Below are positions 42,933 through 51,234 of a stretch of DNA of 64,000 nucleotides, piece after piece (position 1 is the first letter of the stretch; each line of letters opens with the position of its first letter). The stretch comes from Maribacter forsetii DSM 18668 (lineage in GTDB: Bacteria; Bacteroidota; Bacteroidia; Flavobacteriales; Flavobacteriaceae): contig NZ_JQLH01000001.1 in assembly GCF_000744105.1 (NCBI RefSeq), positions 2,046,001 through 2,110,000 on the forward strand, read 5' to 3'. The notes under the pieces were generated by a model that was given only the letters and a program-made list of their open reading frames with translations, was not told the DNA's origin and searched no databases. A program made the translations under genes and the position numbers.

Positions 42933-44651
42933 TTAGCTTAGTTTTTTTGATTTGCCACGTAGTAATGCCCAATAAGCAGTAACAAAATATGTTACAGTAC
43001 ATATGAAGGCGTAACGATAAAAGGTTTCTCTATTTTCAACATAGATATTTTCGTTAGCACTGTCAAAAAGTACAATGCCTGCCAATACCAAGGTGATTAT
43101 AAGTGCCACAATCGAAACCAATTGTATGACCTTAGTTAGTAGTGAGGTGTCTTTTTTAGGTTTTGTCTCTAATTTGCTTTTTTCTTCTTGATATGCTTCA
43201 ATTTGCTGGTTTCTCAACTTTTCGTTTTCCTCAGCTTGCGGGTACTTATTTTTAGCTCCGTATTTGCCAGCAAGAATAGTGTAAATAATAATCGTAAAAA
43301 TCCAAGTAGGAATGAATAGGTAAAAGAAAGACATCACGTTTAATGCATTTAAGCCAAAACCGAATACCAACCCTAATCCCCATGAAACAATTGCGGGTGT
43401 ACTAAACGTTAAATTTCGGTATTGAGACCAATAACGTGTATATCCTATTCTTGGAAATATTTGATGTTCAGCAAACACAATACCACCAACAGGAACAACC
43501 AATAAACCTGCATAGGTTAATAGTGGTAAAATCTGTGAAAATACAAATGGGAAACAAGCTATGGCAATCGTGATTAATCCAACAACAATTGTTGTCTTTT
43601 TGCGTGAATGATTATGGAAAATAGCTTGTGCCGCTAGCCCGGCTCTGTATAAATTTGTTATTGCTGTTGTCCAACCTGCTACGATTACGATTACGAAACC
43701 AGACCAACCTAAAGCATAAAATGCAACATCGCCCGGATCAAGTTCAACTATTGTTTTGCCTATTATTACAGCTGCACCTGCACCCATAATCCCTGCTGCT
43801 ATCCAAGCAACATAGTGCCCAAACATCATACCTGTACTTGTGGCAAGACCATAAGATTTCTTTTTGGCAAAACGTAACAATGCCATATCTATTAATCCAA
43901 AATGAGTGATTGTATTCGCAGCCCATGCAAAACCTATAACCTCTACGAGCCCTATACCGGGTTTTCCGGCACTATCTACCCCGGTCCATATTGATTGGTC
44001 TCCGAGCGATATTAGATCGTTCCATCCGTTAGGTAATGTTGTGCCTAAAACATCTAAAGAAAGTGCTGGTAGTAATACCATGGCACCACTTGTAAACATT
44101 ACAAAAAGCCATGGTGCGCAAATACCTGAAAATTCAGATACTGCATTAAATCCGTATAAGGCTATAGATACCACAACAAGCCCAACACAAAATACGATAA
44201 CTACAAACCACATGTTGGTAGGGTACCAGTTTAATTGAGCGGGAATATCAAAAGCGAAACGGACTGCAGTAGCCGATACGGTAATCATTGCAGCGGATAT
44301 GACCGAAAATATAATGACGTTAGCCCAATTATAGAGCTTTGTCATAGAATCTCCTGCAATTTTATTTAGGTATGTATATAAACTTAATCTAGTTTCTACT
44401 GCAATAGGAGATGTGATGAAGGTCCAGCTCAGTACTGCTAAGATATTTCCGATCAGCAGACCTAAGATGATATCCATTGTTTTAGCGCCAAGTGCTACGA
44501 ACGTTGCACCAATTACAAATTCTGTTGCTGCAACGTGTTCTGCAGCATATAAGCCCGCAAAATGCGTCCAATCATGTAACTTATGTTTTGCAACGGGTAG
44601 TTGTTCTTCGTTTAAATTATCAAACGTGGAGTAGTCGGTTTTTGTTGACAT
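42933..44651 (-). CDS. NCS1-type permease (cytosine/purine permease family)
   Basis: A 572-residue transporter with about 12 transmembrane helices. Its start region (DWTHFAGLYAAEHVAATEFVIG) and helix 1 match NCS1 sodium- or proton-symporters such as CodB. In this family the known cargoes are nucleobases, hydantoins and vitamins. The tight pairing with a mannitol-type dehydrogenase suggests that this subgroup imports a polyol or related compound, but that is inference. A charged C-terminal tail of about 70 residues precedes two further hydrophobic segments. Inverted and direct repeats lie upstream. Confidence 0.85.
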   Translation of the reverse strand: MSTKTDYSTFDNLNEEQLPVAKHKLHDWTHFAGLYAAEHVAATEFVIGATFVALGAKTMDIILGLLIGNILAVLSWTFITSPIAVETRLSLYTYLNKIAGDSMTKLYNWANVIIFSVISAAMITVSATAVRFAFDIPAQLNWYPTNMWFVVIVFCVGLVVVSIALYGFNAVSEFSGICAPWLFVMFTSGAMVLLPALSLDVLGTTLPNGWNDLISLGDQSIWTGVDSAGKPGIGLVEVIGFAWAANTITHFGLIDMALLRFAKKKSYGLATSTGMMFGHYVAWIAAGIMGAGAAVIIGKTIVELDPGDVAFYALGWSGFVIVIVAGWTTAITNLYRAGLAAQAIFHNHSRKKTTIVVGLITIAIACFPFVFSQILPLLTYAGLLVVPVGGIVFAEHQIFPRIGYTRYWSQYRNLTFSTPAIVSWGLGLVFGFGLNALNVMSFFYLFIPTWIFTIIIYTILAGKYGAKNKYPQAEENEKLRNQQIEAYQEEKSKLETKPKKDTSLLTKVIQLVSIVALIITLVLAGIVLFDSANENIYVENRETFYRYAFICTVTYFVTAYWALLRGKSKKLS

Positions 44652-44695
44652 AAGTTGAGTTGGTAGTTAGGTCGTTAATATATCTTAAGTTGTAC

Positions 44696-44737
44696 TCTGT
44701 TTAAAAGCTTTTAGAGTAATAGCTGATTTTAAACAGA
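44696..44737. promoter_or_regulatory. 11-bp perfect inverted repeat upstream of permease-dehydrogenase operon
   Basis: TCTGTTTAAAA (44696-44706) and TTTTAAACAGA (44727-44737) are perfect complements with a 20-bp spacer, 45-86 bp upstream of the permease start. Two TTAA-TTTTGTTAA-like direct repeats follow at about 44750-44787, the second being a GATTAA-N6-TTAATC dyad. This could be an operator or activator site; no regulator gene is adjacent. Confidence 0.5.
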
Positions 44738-44861
44738 CTTGCAATGTATTTAATTTTGTTAAGAACCTTGATTAAATTTTGTTAATCTTCCATCAGTCTT
44801 GTGGTGTAGAAGGTAATGATAAGCGGTTAAAGGTGGTTTTTAAATTATGGATTTAAGTAAA

Positions 44862-44889
44862 AAACGATTTACCATAAGGTAAATCGTTT
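44862..44889 (-). terminator. Terminator of TetR-HAD-SDR-lipoprotein cluster
   Basis: AAACGATTTACC-ATAA-GGTAAATCGTTT forms a perfect 12-bp stem with a four-base loop. It lies 50 bp after the stop of the lipoprotein gene and is followed on the minus strand by TTTTACTTAAATCC. Confidence 0.8.
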
Positions 44890-44939
44890 CTATAAGTATA
44901 ACTTAGGTATTACTATTTAATAATTTAGTTATCAGATAC

Positions 44940-45755
44940 TTATTTTTTAAATTCTTTACGTTTTAAGCTATTGTTAAAACTAATGTTAGACCAATTTACG
45001 TTTATCCATGGAGCATCGCTAACGGCTGCTTTCCAAGTAGATTTTTTATATTTTCTTTTTGTAGGAATTAACATCCCATCTACATCTTCATATTCTAAAA
45101 CCATAAGATTTGGTGTTTCCATTGCTCCAAAATCTGCAACCGTAAATAGAAATTGATCTACCAAATGAGTGTTTTTATTAATATATAATTGATAGATGTC
45201 CGTAGGTTTGGAGTCCCCAAAATCAAAGGATACCTTAACGATTTCATATACAGTTTGGTTCAACGTTTCTTCGCCTAGGTATTCGTAGGATACACCTTTG
45301 TCCATTAGCTTTTGAAACATTGTAAACCAATAAAAATTAGTGGGCCTGTTGAATGAAACTCTTTTTAGGGCACTACTATCTAAAATGATTTCCCCATTGT
45401 TTTTAAGCCAAAACTCTTTGCCATCATAGCCTTGTTCAATAGTGCCTTCAAAATTGCTTAATGTTCTTTGGTGCTTGTCGTATTTGCCGTAAGATAGTTC
45501 ACCATCAAAAATGTATTTTTCATTGGAAATATCTGTTTTACCATCTGGAGTTTGATAGCTGTAAGTGTATATTACATCTTTTTTACTTCTCAACGTTTGG
45601 TAAGTACCTACTTTTTCTACCATTTTGGAAACTAATTCTTGACCTTTATTGTCATAGGTAGGAGTGCTTATTTCTTCTTTTTTTTCCGTTTTTTCTCCTT
45701 TACAAGAAGTTATCATAATGGTTAAAACTAGTAGTGTGGTAATTTTAAAATTCAT
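44940..45755 (-). CDS. Lipoprotein, DUF6503-like
   Basis: A 271-residue lipoprotein with the lipobox IMITSC at about Cys18. The mature part is a LolA/outer-membrane lipoprotein-sorting-like beta sheet (VIYTYSYQTPDGKTDISNEK ... EYEDVDGMLIPTKRKYKKS), as in the Bacteroidota family called DUF6503. No enzymatic motif is seen. It is the last gene of a four-gene cluster with TetR, HAD and SDR genes, 15 bp after the SDR gene. Confidence 0.75.
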   Translation of the reverse strand: MNFKITTLLVLTIMITSCKGEKTEKKEEISTPTYDNKGQELVSKMVEKVGTYQTLRSKKDVIYTYSYQTPDGKTDISNEKYIFDGELSYGKYDKHQRTLSNFEGTIEQGYDGKEFWLKNNGEIILDSSALKRVSFNRPTNFYWFTMFQKLMDKGVSYEYLGEETLNQTVYEIVKVSFDFGDSKPTDIYQLYINKNTHLVDQFLFTVADFGAMETPNLMVLEYEDVDGMLIPTKRKYKKSTWKAAVSDAPWINVNWSNISFNNSLKRKEFKK

Positions 45756-45770
45756 ATCTATTATTTAGGT

Positions 45771-46505
45771 TTAGATTAGAGCACCATTGGCGCCAATAGT
45801 TTGACCAGAAATCCATTTAGATTCATCGCTTGCCAAAAATAGTACAACTCTTGCTATGTCTATAGGTTGTGCAAGTCTGTCAAAAGCATTCATAGAACTT
45901 AATTTATCTATGAATTCTTGTGATTTCCCTTTCATGAATAATTCTGTTTCCGTAGCTCCGGGTGCCAAGGCATTAACTGAAATACCTCTACCTATTTCTT
46001 TAGAAAAAACACGTGTCATCTGTTCTACCGCTGCTTTAGAAGCAGAATACAGTGCGTAGTTAGGGAACATTAGTTTTACCGTACTGGAAGAGAAATTTAT
46101 AATATTACCTTTATCTGCAAGCTTAGAGTTTGCTTCTTGTAAGGTGTTGAATATGCCTCTTACATTAACATCGAATAACTTACTGAAATCTTCTTGGGTG
46201 TTATCTTTTAGTTCTTTGGAAATCATAACTCCAGCATTGTTTACCAATACGTTTACTTCTCCGTATGCTGCTATAGTTTTGTCGAACAGCTGGGTAACTT
46301 GTTCTCTATTACTGACATCTGCTTTAATGGCGATTGCTTCACCGCCGTTATCTTTAATTTTAGTTACGGTTTTCTCTGCATCTTTTGAACTATTAGAATG
46401 GTTTACAACTACTTTAGCTCCATTTTTCGCTAATAGAAATGCTACTTCTTGACCAATACCTCTGGAGGCACCGGTAACAATGATAACTTTGTTTTCTAAA
46501 TTCAT
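45771..46505 (-). CDS. Short-chain dehydrogenase/reductase
   Basis: A 244-residue classical SDR. The cofactor motif TGASRGIG is at 12-19, NNAG at about 88-91, and the catalytic set is Ser-x12-Tyr-x3-Lys in NFSSSTVKLMFPNYALYSASK. PGATETELF follows the active site. It resembles 3-oxoacyl-ACP reductase and glucose dehydrogenase-like members; the substrate is unknown. It lies 26 bp after the HAD gene in the TetR cluster. Confidence 0.93.
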   Translation of the reverse strand: MNLENKVIIVTGASRGIGQEVAFLLAKNGAKVVVNHSNSSKDAEKTVTKIKDNGGEAIAIKADVSNREQVTQLFDKTIAAYGEVNVLVNNAGVMISKELKDNTQEDFSKLFDVNVRGIFNTLQEANSKLADKGNIINFSSSTVKLMFPNYALYSASKAAVEQMTRVFSKEIGRGISVNALAPGATETELFMKGKSQEFIDKLSSMNAFDRLAQPIDIARVVLFLASDESKWISGQTIGANGALI

Positions 46506-46531
46506 TTCACTTACTTTTTTTTGAAATATTG

Positions 46532-47311
46532 TTATAGGCTTATTAATTTTTTTGCTACCAATGTTAAGTCAGGTTCATGAATCTCTGGAGTAGGGGATAA
46601 AGGATATAGTTGTGCCCCAGGTCTACTTATAAAAGCACCTCTCCAATTAGCCCAAAGTGCCCCTGAAATATCCCAGCCGTGAGCAGCTACAAGAAGGCAC
46701 TCTTTTGGTTGAATGTTCATTTTTCTGGCAGCCCAGTTATACGCATCTACATGTGGTTTAAATTTACCCATATCTTCAATACTCAAGCGTTGATCAAAAT
46801 ATTTGGTCAACCCAGAATTTTTAAATTGCGTTTCAACTCCTTTGTTGGATGAGTTGGTGAAAGAAACCAATGTATAGCCCGCATCTTTTAATGATTGTAA
46901 AGCTGATGGAACTTCTGGGTGAGCAGGTAAAGAACGTATAGGGTCTACAATAGACTTTTTGGCTTCTTCATGGCTTAGCGTAATACCGTTATTTGCAGCA
47001 ACCATTTGTAAAGCTGCAGCACCTATAATGGCAAAATCATTGTATTGATTTGCAACTGTTGATACTAAAGAGTATTGCAACATGGTCGTAAACCAAAGTG
47101 GTAGTAAATCATTTCTCCCATTTAAAGCTTTTGCAACACTGTCTTTCATTGCTGTTAAATCTAACAGGGTTTCATTGACATCAAAGAAAAGGACTTTTGG
47201 TCTTTCAAATAATTGTTCTTTTTTATTGGCAAATCCCATGGCAGGGATGGTTGCACCGGCGGCACCAAGTATAGTAGATTTTTTAATGAAGTCTCTTCTG
47301 TCTTTGTTCAT
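46532..47311 (-). CDS. Tat-exported HAD superfamily type II haloacid dehalogenase-like hydrolase
   Basis: A 259-residue HAD hydrolase. The core shows nucleophile Asp44 in FFDVNETLLDL, SFTNSSNKG (motif II), and KPHVDAYNWA (motif III Lys). The terminal acidic motif region HGWDISGALWAN resembles L-2-haloacid dehalogenases. Unusually, the N-terminus is a twin-arginine signal: DRRDFIKKS followed by a hydrophobic stretch GAAGATIPAMGFA. It would therefore act in the periplasm. It is the second gene of the TetR-HAD-SDR-lipoprotein cluster, 51 bp after tetR. Confidence 0.88.
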   Translation of the reverse strand: MNKDRRDFIKKSTILGAAGATIPAMGFANKKEQLFERPKVLFFDVNETLLDLTAMKDSVAKALNGRNDLLPLWFTTMLQYSLVSTVANQYNDFAIIGAAALQMVAANNGITLSHEEAKKSIVDPIRSLPAHPEVPSALQSLKDAGYTLVSFTNSSNKGVETQFKNSGLTKYFDQRLSIEDMGKFKPHVDAYNWAARKMNIQPKECLLVAAHGWDISGALWANWRGAFISRPGAQLYPLSPTPEIHEPDLTLVAKKLISL

Positions 47312-47362
47312 AGTATTTAAGATTATAAAAACATTCTAGGTAGTATGTTTTTGGGTAAAAAA

Positions 47363-47965
47363 TTATTGTTTTAGCTGTTTTAAGTAAATAGATAGTCCCT
47401 TTAGATATTCATCAATCACTTTATCATCATCATAAAGCTTACGAATTCCACGTATGCCTTCAAAAGCGCTAATTAAATAAATAGCTGCTGCGGCACTTGA
47501 AATATCTTTTTTAATAGAATGCTCTGTCTTTCCTCTCTCTATTAATTCTATAAGGGCTCTTTTCCATTCCTCAATAATGTTTTTCAGTGCTTTTTGATAT
47601 ACCTTTTCATTATCCCCAATTTCATTGATGAGATTATTTGTTGGGCAACCGTGTTTCTTCTCGTAGATTGTAAAAGACTTAAGGCTGTTTAGAAAAGTTT
47701 CTTCTAAAATAGTATATGCATTACCATTTTGATAAAGCGGATACACCATTCTTTTTTGAACTCTACTTTGTAATTTTTGGGTAATAACGGCTATGCCTAA
47801 TTCTTTTTTATTTGCGTAGTGATGGTAGAAAGCTCCTTTAGTCAAAGTAGTTGCCTTCATTATCTTTTCTATGCTAGTGGTTTTAAAACCATCTTCATAA
47901 AACAGCTTAAAGGCCTCAGTGAGAATGAGTTGTTTTGATAGCTCTGATTTTAATGCCTGTTTCAT
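47363..47965 (-). CDS. TetR/AcrR family regulator
   Basis: A 200-residue transcriptional repressor. The N-terminal TetR helix-turn-helix spans about 10-50 (FKTTSIEKIMKATTLTKGAFYHHYANKKEL); the C-terminal ligand domain is diverged. It leads the HAD-SDR-lipoprotein cluster and probably regulates it. A near-perfect 15-bp dyad at 48032-48046 is a candidate operator. Confidence 0.93.
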   Translation of the reverse strand: MKQALKSELSKQLILTEAFKLFYEDGFKTTSIEKIMKATTLTKGAFYHHYANKKELGIAVITQKLQSRVQKRMVYPLYQNGNAYTILEETFLNSLKSFTIYEKKHGCPTNNLINEIGDNEKVYQKALKNIIEEWKRALIELIERGKTEHSIKKDISSAAAAIYLISAFEGIRGIRKLYDDDKVIDEYLKGLSIYLKQLKQ

Positions 47966-48031
47966 GTAGTAAATATGCCCAATAAAATACGGAGTAGAAT
48001 GTTTTTGATAGTGTTTAACGTATTCTTAACT

Positions 48032-48046
48032 ACCTAACAGTTTGGT
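48032..48046. promoter_or_regulatory. Candidate TetR operator ACCTAAC-A-GTTTGGT
   Basis: Six of the seven base pairs of this 15-bp dyad are complementary. It lies 67-81 bp upstream of the TetR start, between the TetR and AraC genes. The size and symmetry are typical of TetR-family sites. Confidence 0.4.
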
Positions 48047-48123
48047 TTTTTTTGTTTTAAATATAAAATGTAGTTAGTGAGCAACAGTGTAAAACTTATA
48101 GGTTTGTACGACTAAAAATTCTT

Positions 48124-49038
48124 TTAATTTAGATTCAGTCGATACTCATTAGGACTCATAGTAGTTTTCTTTTTAAAAATTTTACTGAAATATTGGGGGT
48201 ATTCAAAGCCAAGTGAATAAGCTATTTCACTAGCACTTTTTGTTGAGTTCAAAAGTTTGTTCTTGGCTTTTTCTATGATGTATTGATGAATATGATCTTG
48301 TGTTCCCTGACCAGTTTCTTTTCTAAGTAAATCGCTTAAGTATTTAGCCGATATATTTAATGCTTCTCCACAATATTGAACCGTTGGTATACCAAGTTCA
48401 ATTTGTTTATTTTGGCTGTAATATTCTTTTAATAGTTTATTGAAATTGCTAGCTATGTCTTTATTTAAATTGGTTCTTGTATAAAATTGTCTGTCATAAA
48501 ATCTTACACAATAATTAAGTAGCAATTCTAGATTAGAGATAATAATGGTTTGACTATGTGTGTCTATATTACTGCTATATTCTTTTTCTATTTTTTGAAC
48601 TATTTCGGTTACTGTTTTTCTTTCATCATCTGATAAATGTAGGGCTTCGTTAGATGCGTATTCAAAAAAGGAGAACTGTTCTATTTTTTTACCTAATTCA
48701 GATTTTCTAATTAAATCTGGATGAAACATCACTGTCCAACCTTGGTCTCTGGTATTAATGTTTTGTTTTTCAAACTCCATGATTTGATCAGGAGCCATAA
48801 AAATCATTGAACCTTCTTGGTAATCATATGAATTTCTACCGTAATTTTTAATTGTAAAAGCGCAACTATCTTTTAAACTGATATGATAAAGACCTAAGGA
48901 ATATTTAAAATTTTCTAGACCAATTTGGTTCCAATTTTCGCCAATTCTCAATACCGAAATTAAGGGGTGTTTTGGTTTCTCTAAACTAAAGTAAGAGTGA
49001 ACATCAGCAACATTGTCTATTTTAATTATTTCCTTCAT
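48124..49038 (-). CDS. AraC family transcriptional regulator
   Basis: A 304-residue regulator with an N-terminal cupin-like sensing domain and a C-terminal double helix-turn-helix (about 210-300). The latter ends in the signature EIAYSLGFEYPQYFSKIFKKKTTMSPNEYR. It lies 10 bp after the metallohydrolase gene in the same direction and may control the SDR-metallohydrolase operon or be co-expressed with it. Confidence 0.94.
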   Translation of the reverse strand: MKEIIKIDNVADVHSYFSLEKPKHPLISVLRIGENWNQIGLENFKYSLGLYHISLKDSCAFTIKNYGRNSYDYQEGSMIFMAPDQIMEFEKQNINTRDQGWTVMFHPDLIRKSELGKKIEQFSFFEYASNEALHLSDDERKTVTEIVQKIEKEYSSNIDTHSQTIIISNLELLLNYCVRFYDRQFYTRTNLNKDIASNFNKLLKEYYSQNKQIELGIPTVQYCGEALNISAKYLSDLLRKETGQGTQDHIHQYIIEKAKNKLLNSTKSASEIAYSLGFEYPQYFSKIFKKKTTMSPNEYRLNLN

Positions 49039-49048
49039 TACAAATAAT

Positions 49049-50182
49049 TTAAATGTTTTGCCACCAGTTAGGGTAGGTGGTAACTGAATCTTTTACTATT
49101 ATTTCTTGCCCAATTTGTGGTACAATTACTTTAATATTCAGTTCGGCAGCTTTTGCTTTAACTCTAATAATTGGATCTGTCCATTCATGTAGGGCTAATT
49201 TGAAACCTGCCCAGTGAATGGGCATTATCTTTTTTGCTTTTACATCTAAACCAGCTTGTGCCGTTTCTTCTGGCATCATATGAATATCTGACCATAATTT
49301 GTTGTATTGACCACATTCCATTAACGCAATGTCAAAAGGACCATATTGGTTTCCTATTTCTTTAAAATGATCTGCGTAGCCACTATCCCCGCTAAAAAAT
49401 ATATTTTCGTTTTCTGAAGTAATTACCCAAGAGCTCCAAAGTGTACTTTGTGCATTGTTTAAGCCTCTACCAGAGAAATGTTGTGCTGGCGTACAAACAA
49501 ATTTTAGCGAGTCAAATTGTGTCTCTTGCCACCAATCCATCTCTGTAATTTTAGCATCAGAAACTCCCCATGCGGTCAAATGATTGCCAACACCAAGGGG
49601 TGTATAAAAGTGATTTGTTTTATCCTTGATCTTTAGAACAGATTCGTAATCTAAATGGTCATAATGATCATGAGAGAAAATAACTGCATCAATTTGTGGT
49701 AATTGTTCAATTGCAATTGGAAATTCTTTATTAAAACGCTTTTCACCTAAAAGTGGGTGAGGGGCTGCCACCGCGCCGAACATTGGGTCTATTAAAATAT
49801 TTTTTCCTTCGATCTGTAATAAAAAAGAGGAATGCCCAAACCATATCAATCTTGCTTCTCCTTTATAATCGGCAATATCGGTTGAATCTATTTTACGTGG
49901 TTTTAAATCTTCTTTGGGGCGCCCATTGGGTACTTTGGTGGTGAAAAAAGTATACGCTAAACTTAGCTTGTCAGAAAAGCTTAAGTCTTCTGGAACAGGT
50001 TTTACATTTCGGAATTTACCCTTGTTAAACTGGTTGGATTTTTCATAAGTTCGTTTTTGCTCTTTAGTGCTGTTACCTCCAAAACTTGGATAAAAATTGG
50101 TGAACGCCAGAACGGCGATAACCAATATACCTATTATTGCTAGGGTTGTTATCATTATTTTTTTTAAGATTCTTTTAATCAT
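49049..50182 (-). CDS. Metallo-beta-lactamase-fold hydrolase (NAPE-PLD/UlaG-like)
   Basis: A 377-residue hydrolase with an N-terminal membrane anchor or signal (about 9-30, TTLAIIGILVIAVLAFT). Zinc ligands are visible in FSHDHYDHLDY (HxHxDH), with further ligands in FSGDSGYADH and PIHWAGFKLALHEW. The region HSSFLLQIEGKNILIDPMFG is typical of the NAPE-hydrolysing phospholipase D branch. The substrate could be an acyl-phosphoethanolamine or other phosphodiester or lactone. It follows the SDR gene by 1 bp. Confidence 0.9.
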   Translation of the reverse strand: MIKRILKKIMITTLAIIGILVIAVLAFTNFYPSFGGNSTKEQKRTYEKSNQFNKGKFRNVKPVPEDLSFSDKLSLAYTFFTTKVPNGRPKEDLKPRKIDSTDIADYKGEARLIWFGHSSFLLQIEGKNILIDPMFGAVAAPHPLLGEKRFNKEFPIAIEQLPQIDAVIFSHDHYDHLDYESVLKIKDKTNHFYTPLGVGNHLTAWGVSDAKITEMDWWQETQFDSLKFVCTPAQHFSGRGLNNAQSTLWSSWVITSENENIFFSGDSGYADHFKEIGNQYGPFDIALMECGQYNKLWSDIHMMPEETAQAGLDVKAKKIMPIHWAGFKLALHEWTDPIIRVKAKAAELNIKVIVPQIGQEIIVKDSVTTYPNWWQNI

Positions 50183-50183
50183 T

Positions 50184-51002
50184 CTATTTATATTGACTCA
50201 TAATCACTTTATCAAATATACGGTCACCAAACCATTTACGTGCCGTTATTGCTAACTTGGCAGAATAGCCTTTAACGTATCTAATTTTCGGACTTTTTAC
50301 TATAGCCGCCTTGGCTATCGTTTTACCTAATACGTTGACATCTGTAAAACGATCATTTGTAAAATCTTTTTTCATGGTATCTGCCACTGAATTTGCAAAT
50401 GTTGCATAGGCGCCCGTACCTGAAGTTTCTCTCAAACTTTCTGCGGCAATTAGTCCCCAAGGAGTTTTTATTCCGCCAGGTTCTACAATGACTACATCAA
50501 TACCAAATGGCTTTAGCTCTAGACGCAGGCAATCGCTCCATCCTTCTAAAGCATGTTTTGTGGCAAAATACCAAGCTCCTAATGGTAAATACACTTTTCC
50601 GCCCATAGAAGATATGTTTACAATTCTACCATACTTCTGTTCCCTCATTTTGGGTATGATCAATTGTGTAATACGTGCCAAGCCAAATAAATTTACTTCA
50701 AACTGTCTTTTGGCCTCTTCTAGCGGAACATCTTCCACCGTGCCGTAAGAGCCATAACCAGCATTATTGATTAAGATATCTATTCTACCTTCTTTATCTA
50801 TTATGGTATCTACACACAATACAATGGAATCATCTTTGGTTAAGTCTAAAGGCACAATATGTATTCCTTGCGCTTTTAAATCTTGCATTTCTTCCATCCT
50901 TCTTGCAGCTCCATATACAATGTAACCCTGACTTTTTAATATGTTGGCTGTAGATTTTCCCATGCCAGATGATGCCCCTGTAATTAATGCTACTTTACTC
51001 AT
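50184..51002 (-). CDS. Short-chain dehydrogenase/reductase
   Basis: A 272-residue classical SDR with TGASSGMGKST (cofactor), NNAGYG, and the catalytic Ser-Tyr-Lys in NISSMGGKVYLPLGAWYFATKHAL. PGGIKTPWG follows. It resembles oxidoreductases acting on steroids or retinoids, but the substrate is open. First gene of an SDR-metallohydrolase-AraC operon with gaps of 1 and 10 bp. Confidence 0.93.
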   Translation of the reverse strand: MSKVALITGASSGMGKSTANILKSQGYIVYGAARRMEEMQDLKAQGIHIVPLDLTKDDSIVLCVDTIIDKEGRIDILINNAGYGSYGTVEDVPLEEAKRQFEVNLFGLARITQLIIPKMREQKYGRIVNISSMGGKVYLPLGAWYFATKHALEGWSDCLRLELKPFGIDVVIVEPGGIKTPWGLIAAESLRETSGTGAYATFANSVADTMKKDFTNDRFTDVNVLGKTIAKAAIVKSPKIRYVKGYSAKLAITARKWFGDRIFDKVIMSQYK

Positions 51003-51039
51003 GTGTATTTGTTAGAATATAGAATTGATTATACTTTGG

Positions 51040-51066
51040 CAAAATTAATGGGATACTTGCTGACAA
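51040..51066 (-). promoter_or_regulatory. Promoter of SDR-metallohydrolase-AraC operon
   Basis: On the minus strand TAATTTTG (51040-51047) matches the -7 consensus, with a TTG 16 bp upstream (51064-51066), a little shorter than the ideal 19 bp. The -7 box ends 37 bp before the SDR start. Confidence 0.45.
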
Positions 51067-51138
51067 TTGTATGCTAATTGCCGAATGTTGAATACTTTTT
51101 ACATATTATACCTATTCAGGTAACATTATGGAACAAAT

Positions 51139-51173
51139 AAGCCTCTAAGTACAAAATTTGTAGATAGAGGCTT
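51139..51173 (-). terminator. Terminator of arsenic operon
   Basis: AAGCCTCTA and TAGAGGCTT form a 9-bp stem 60 bp after the acr3 stop. On the minus strand the stem is followed by ATTTGTT, a modest T run. Confidence 0.65.
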
Positions 51174-51234
51174 TAATCTATTATAACTTCCCGTCATGTA
51201 TTAGTTTCTTGCGAGATTTAACACACACACTATT

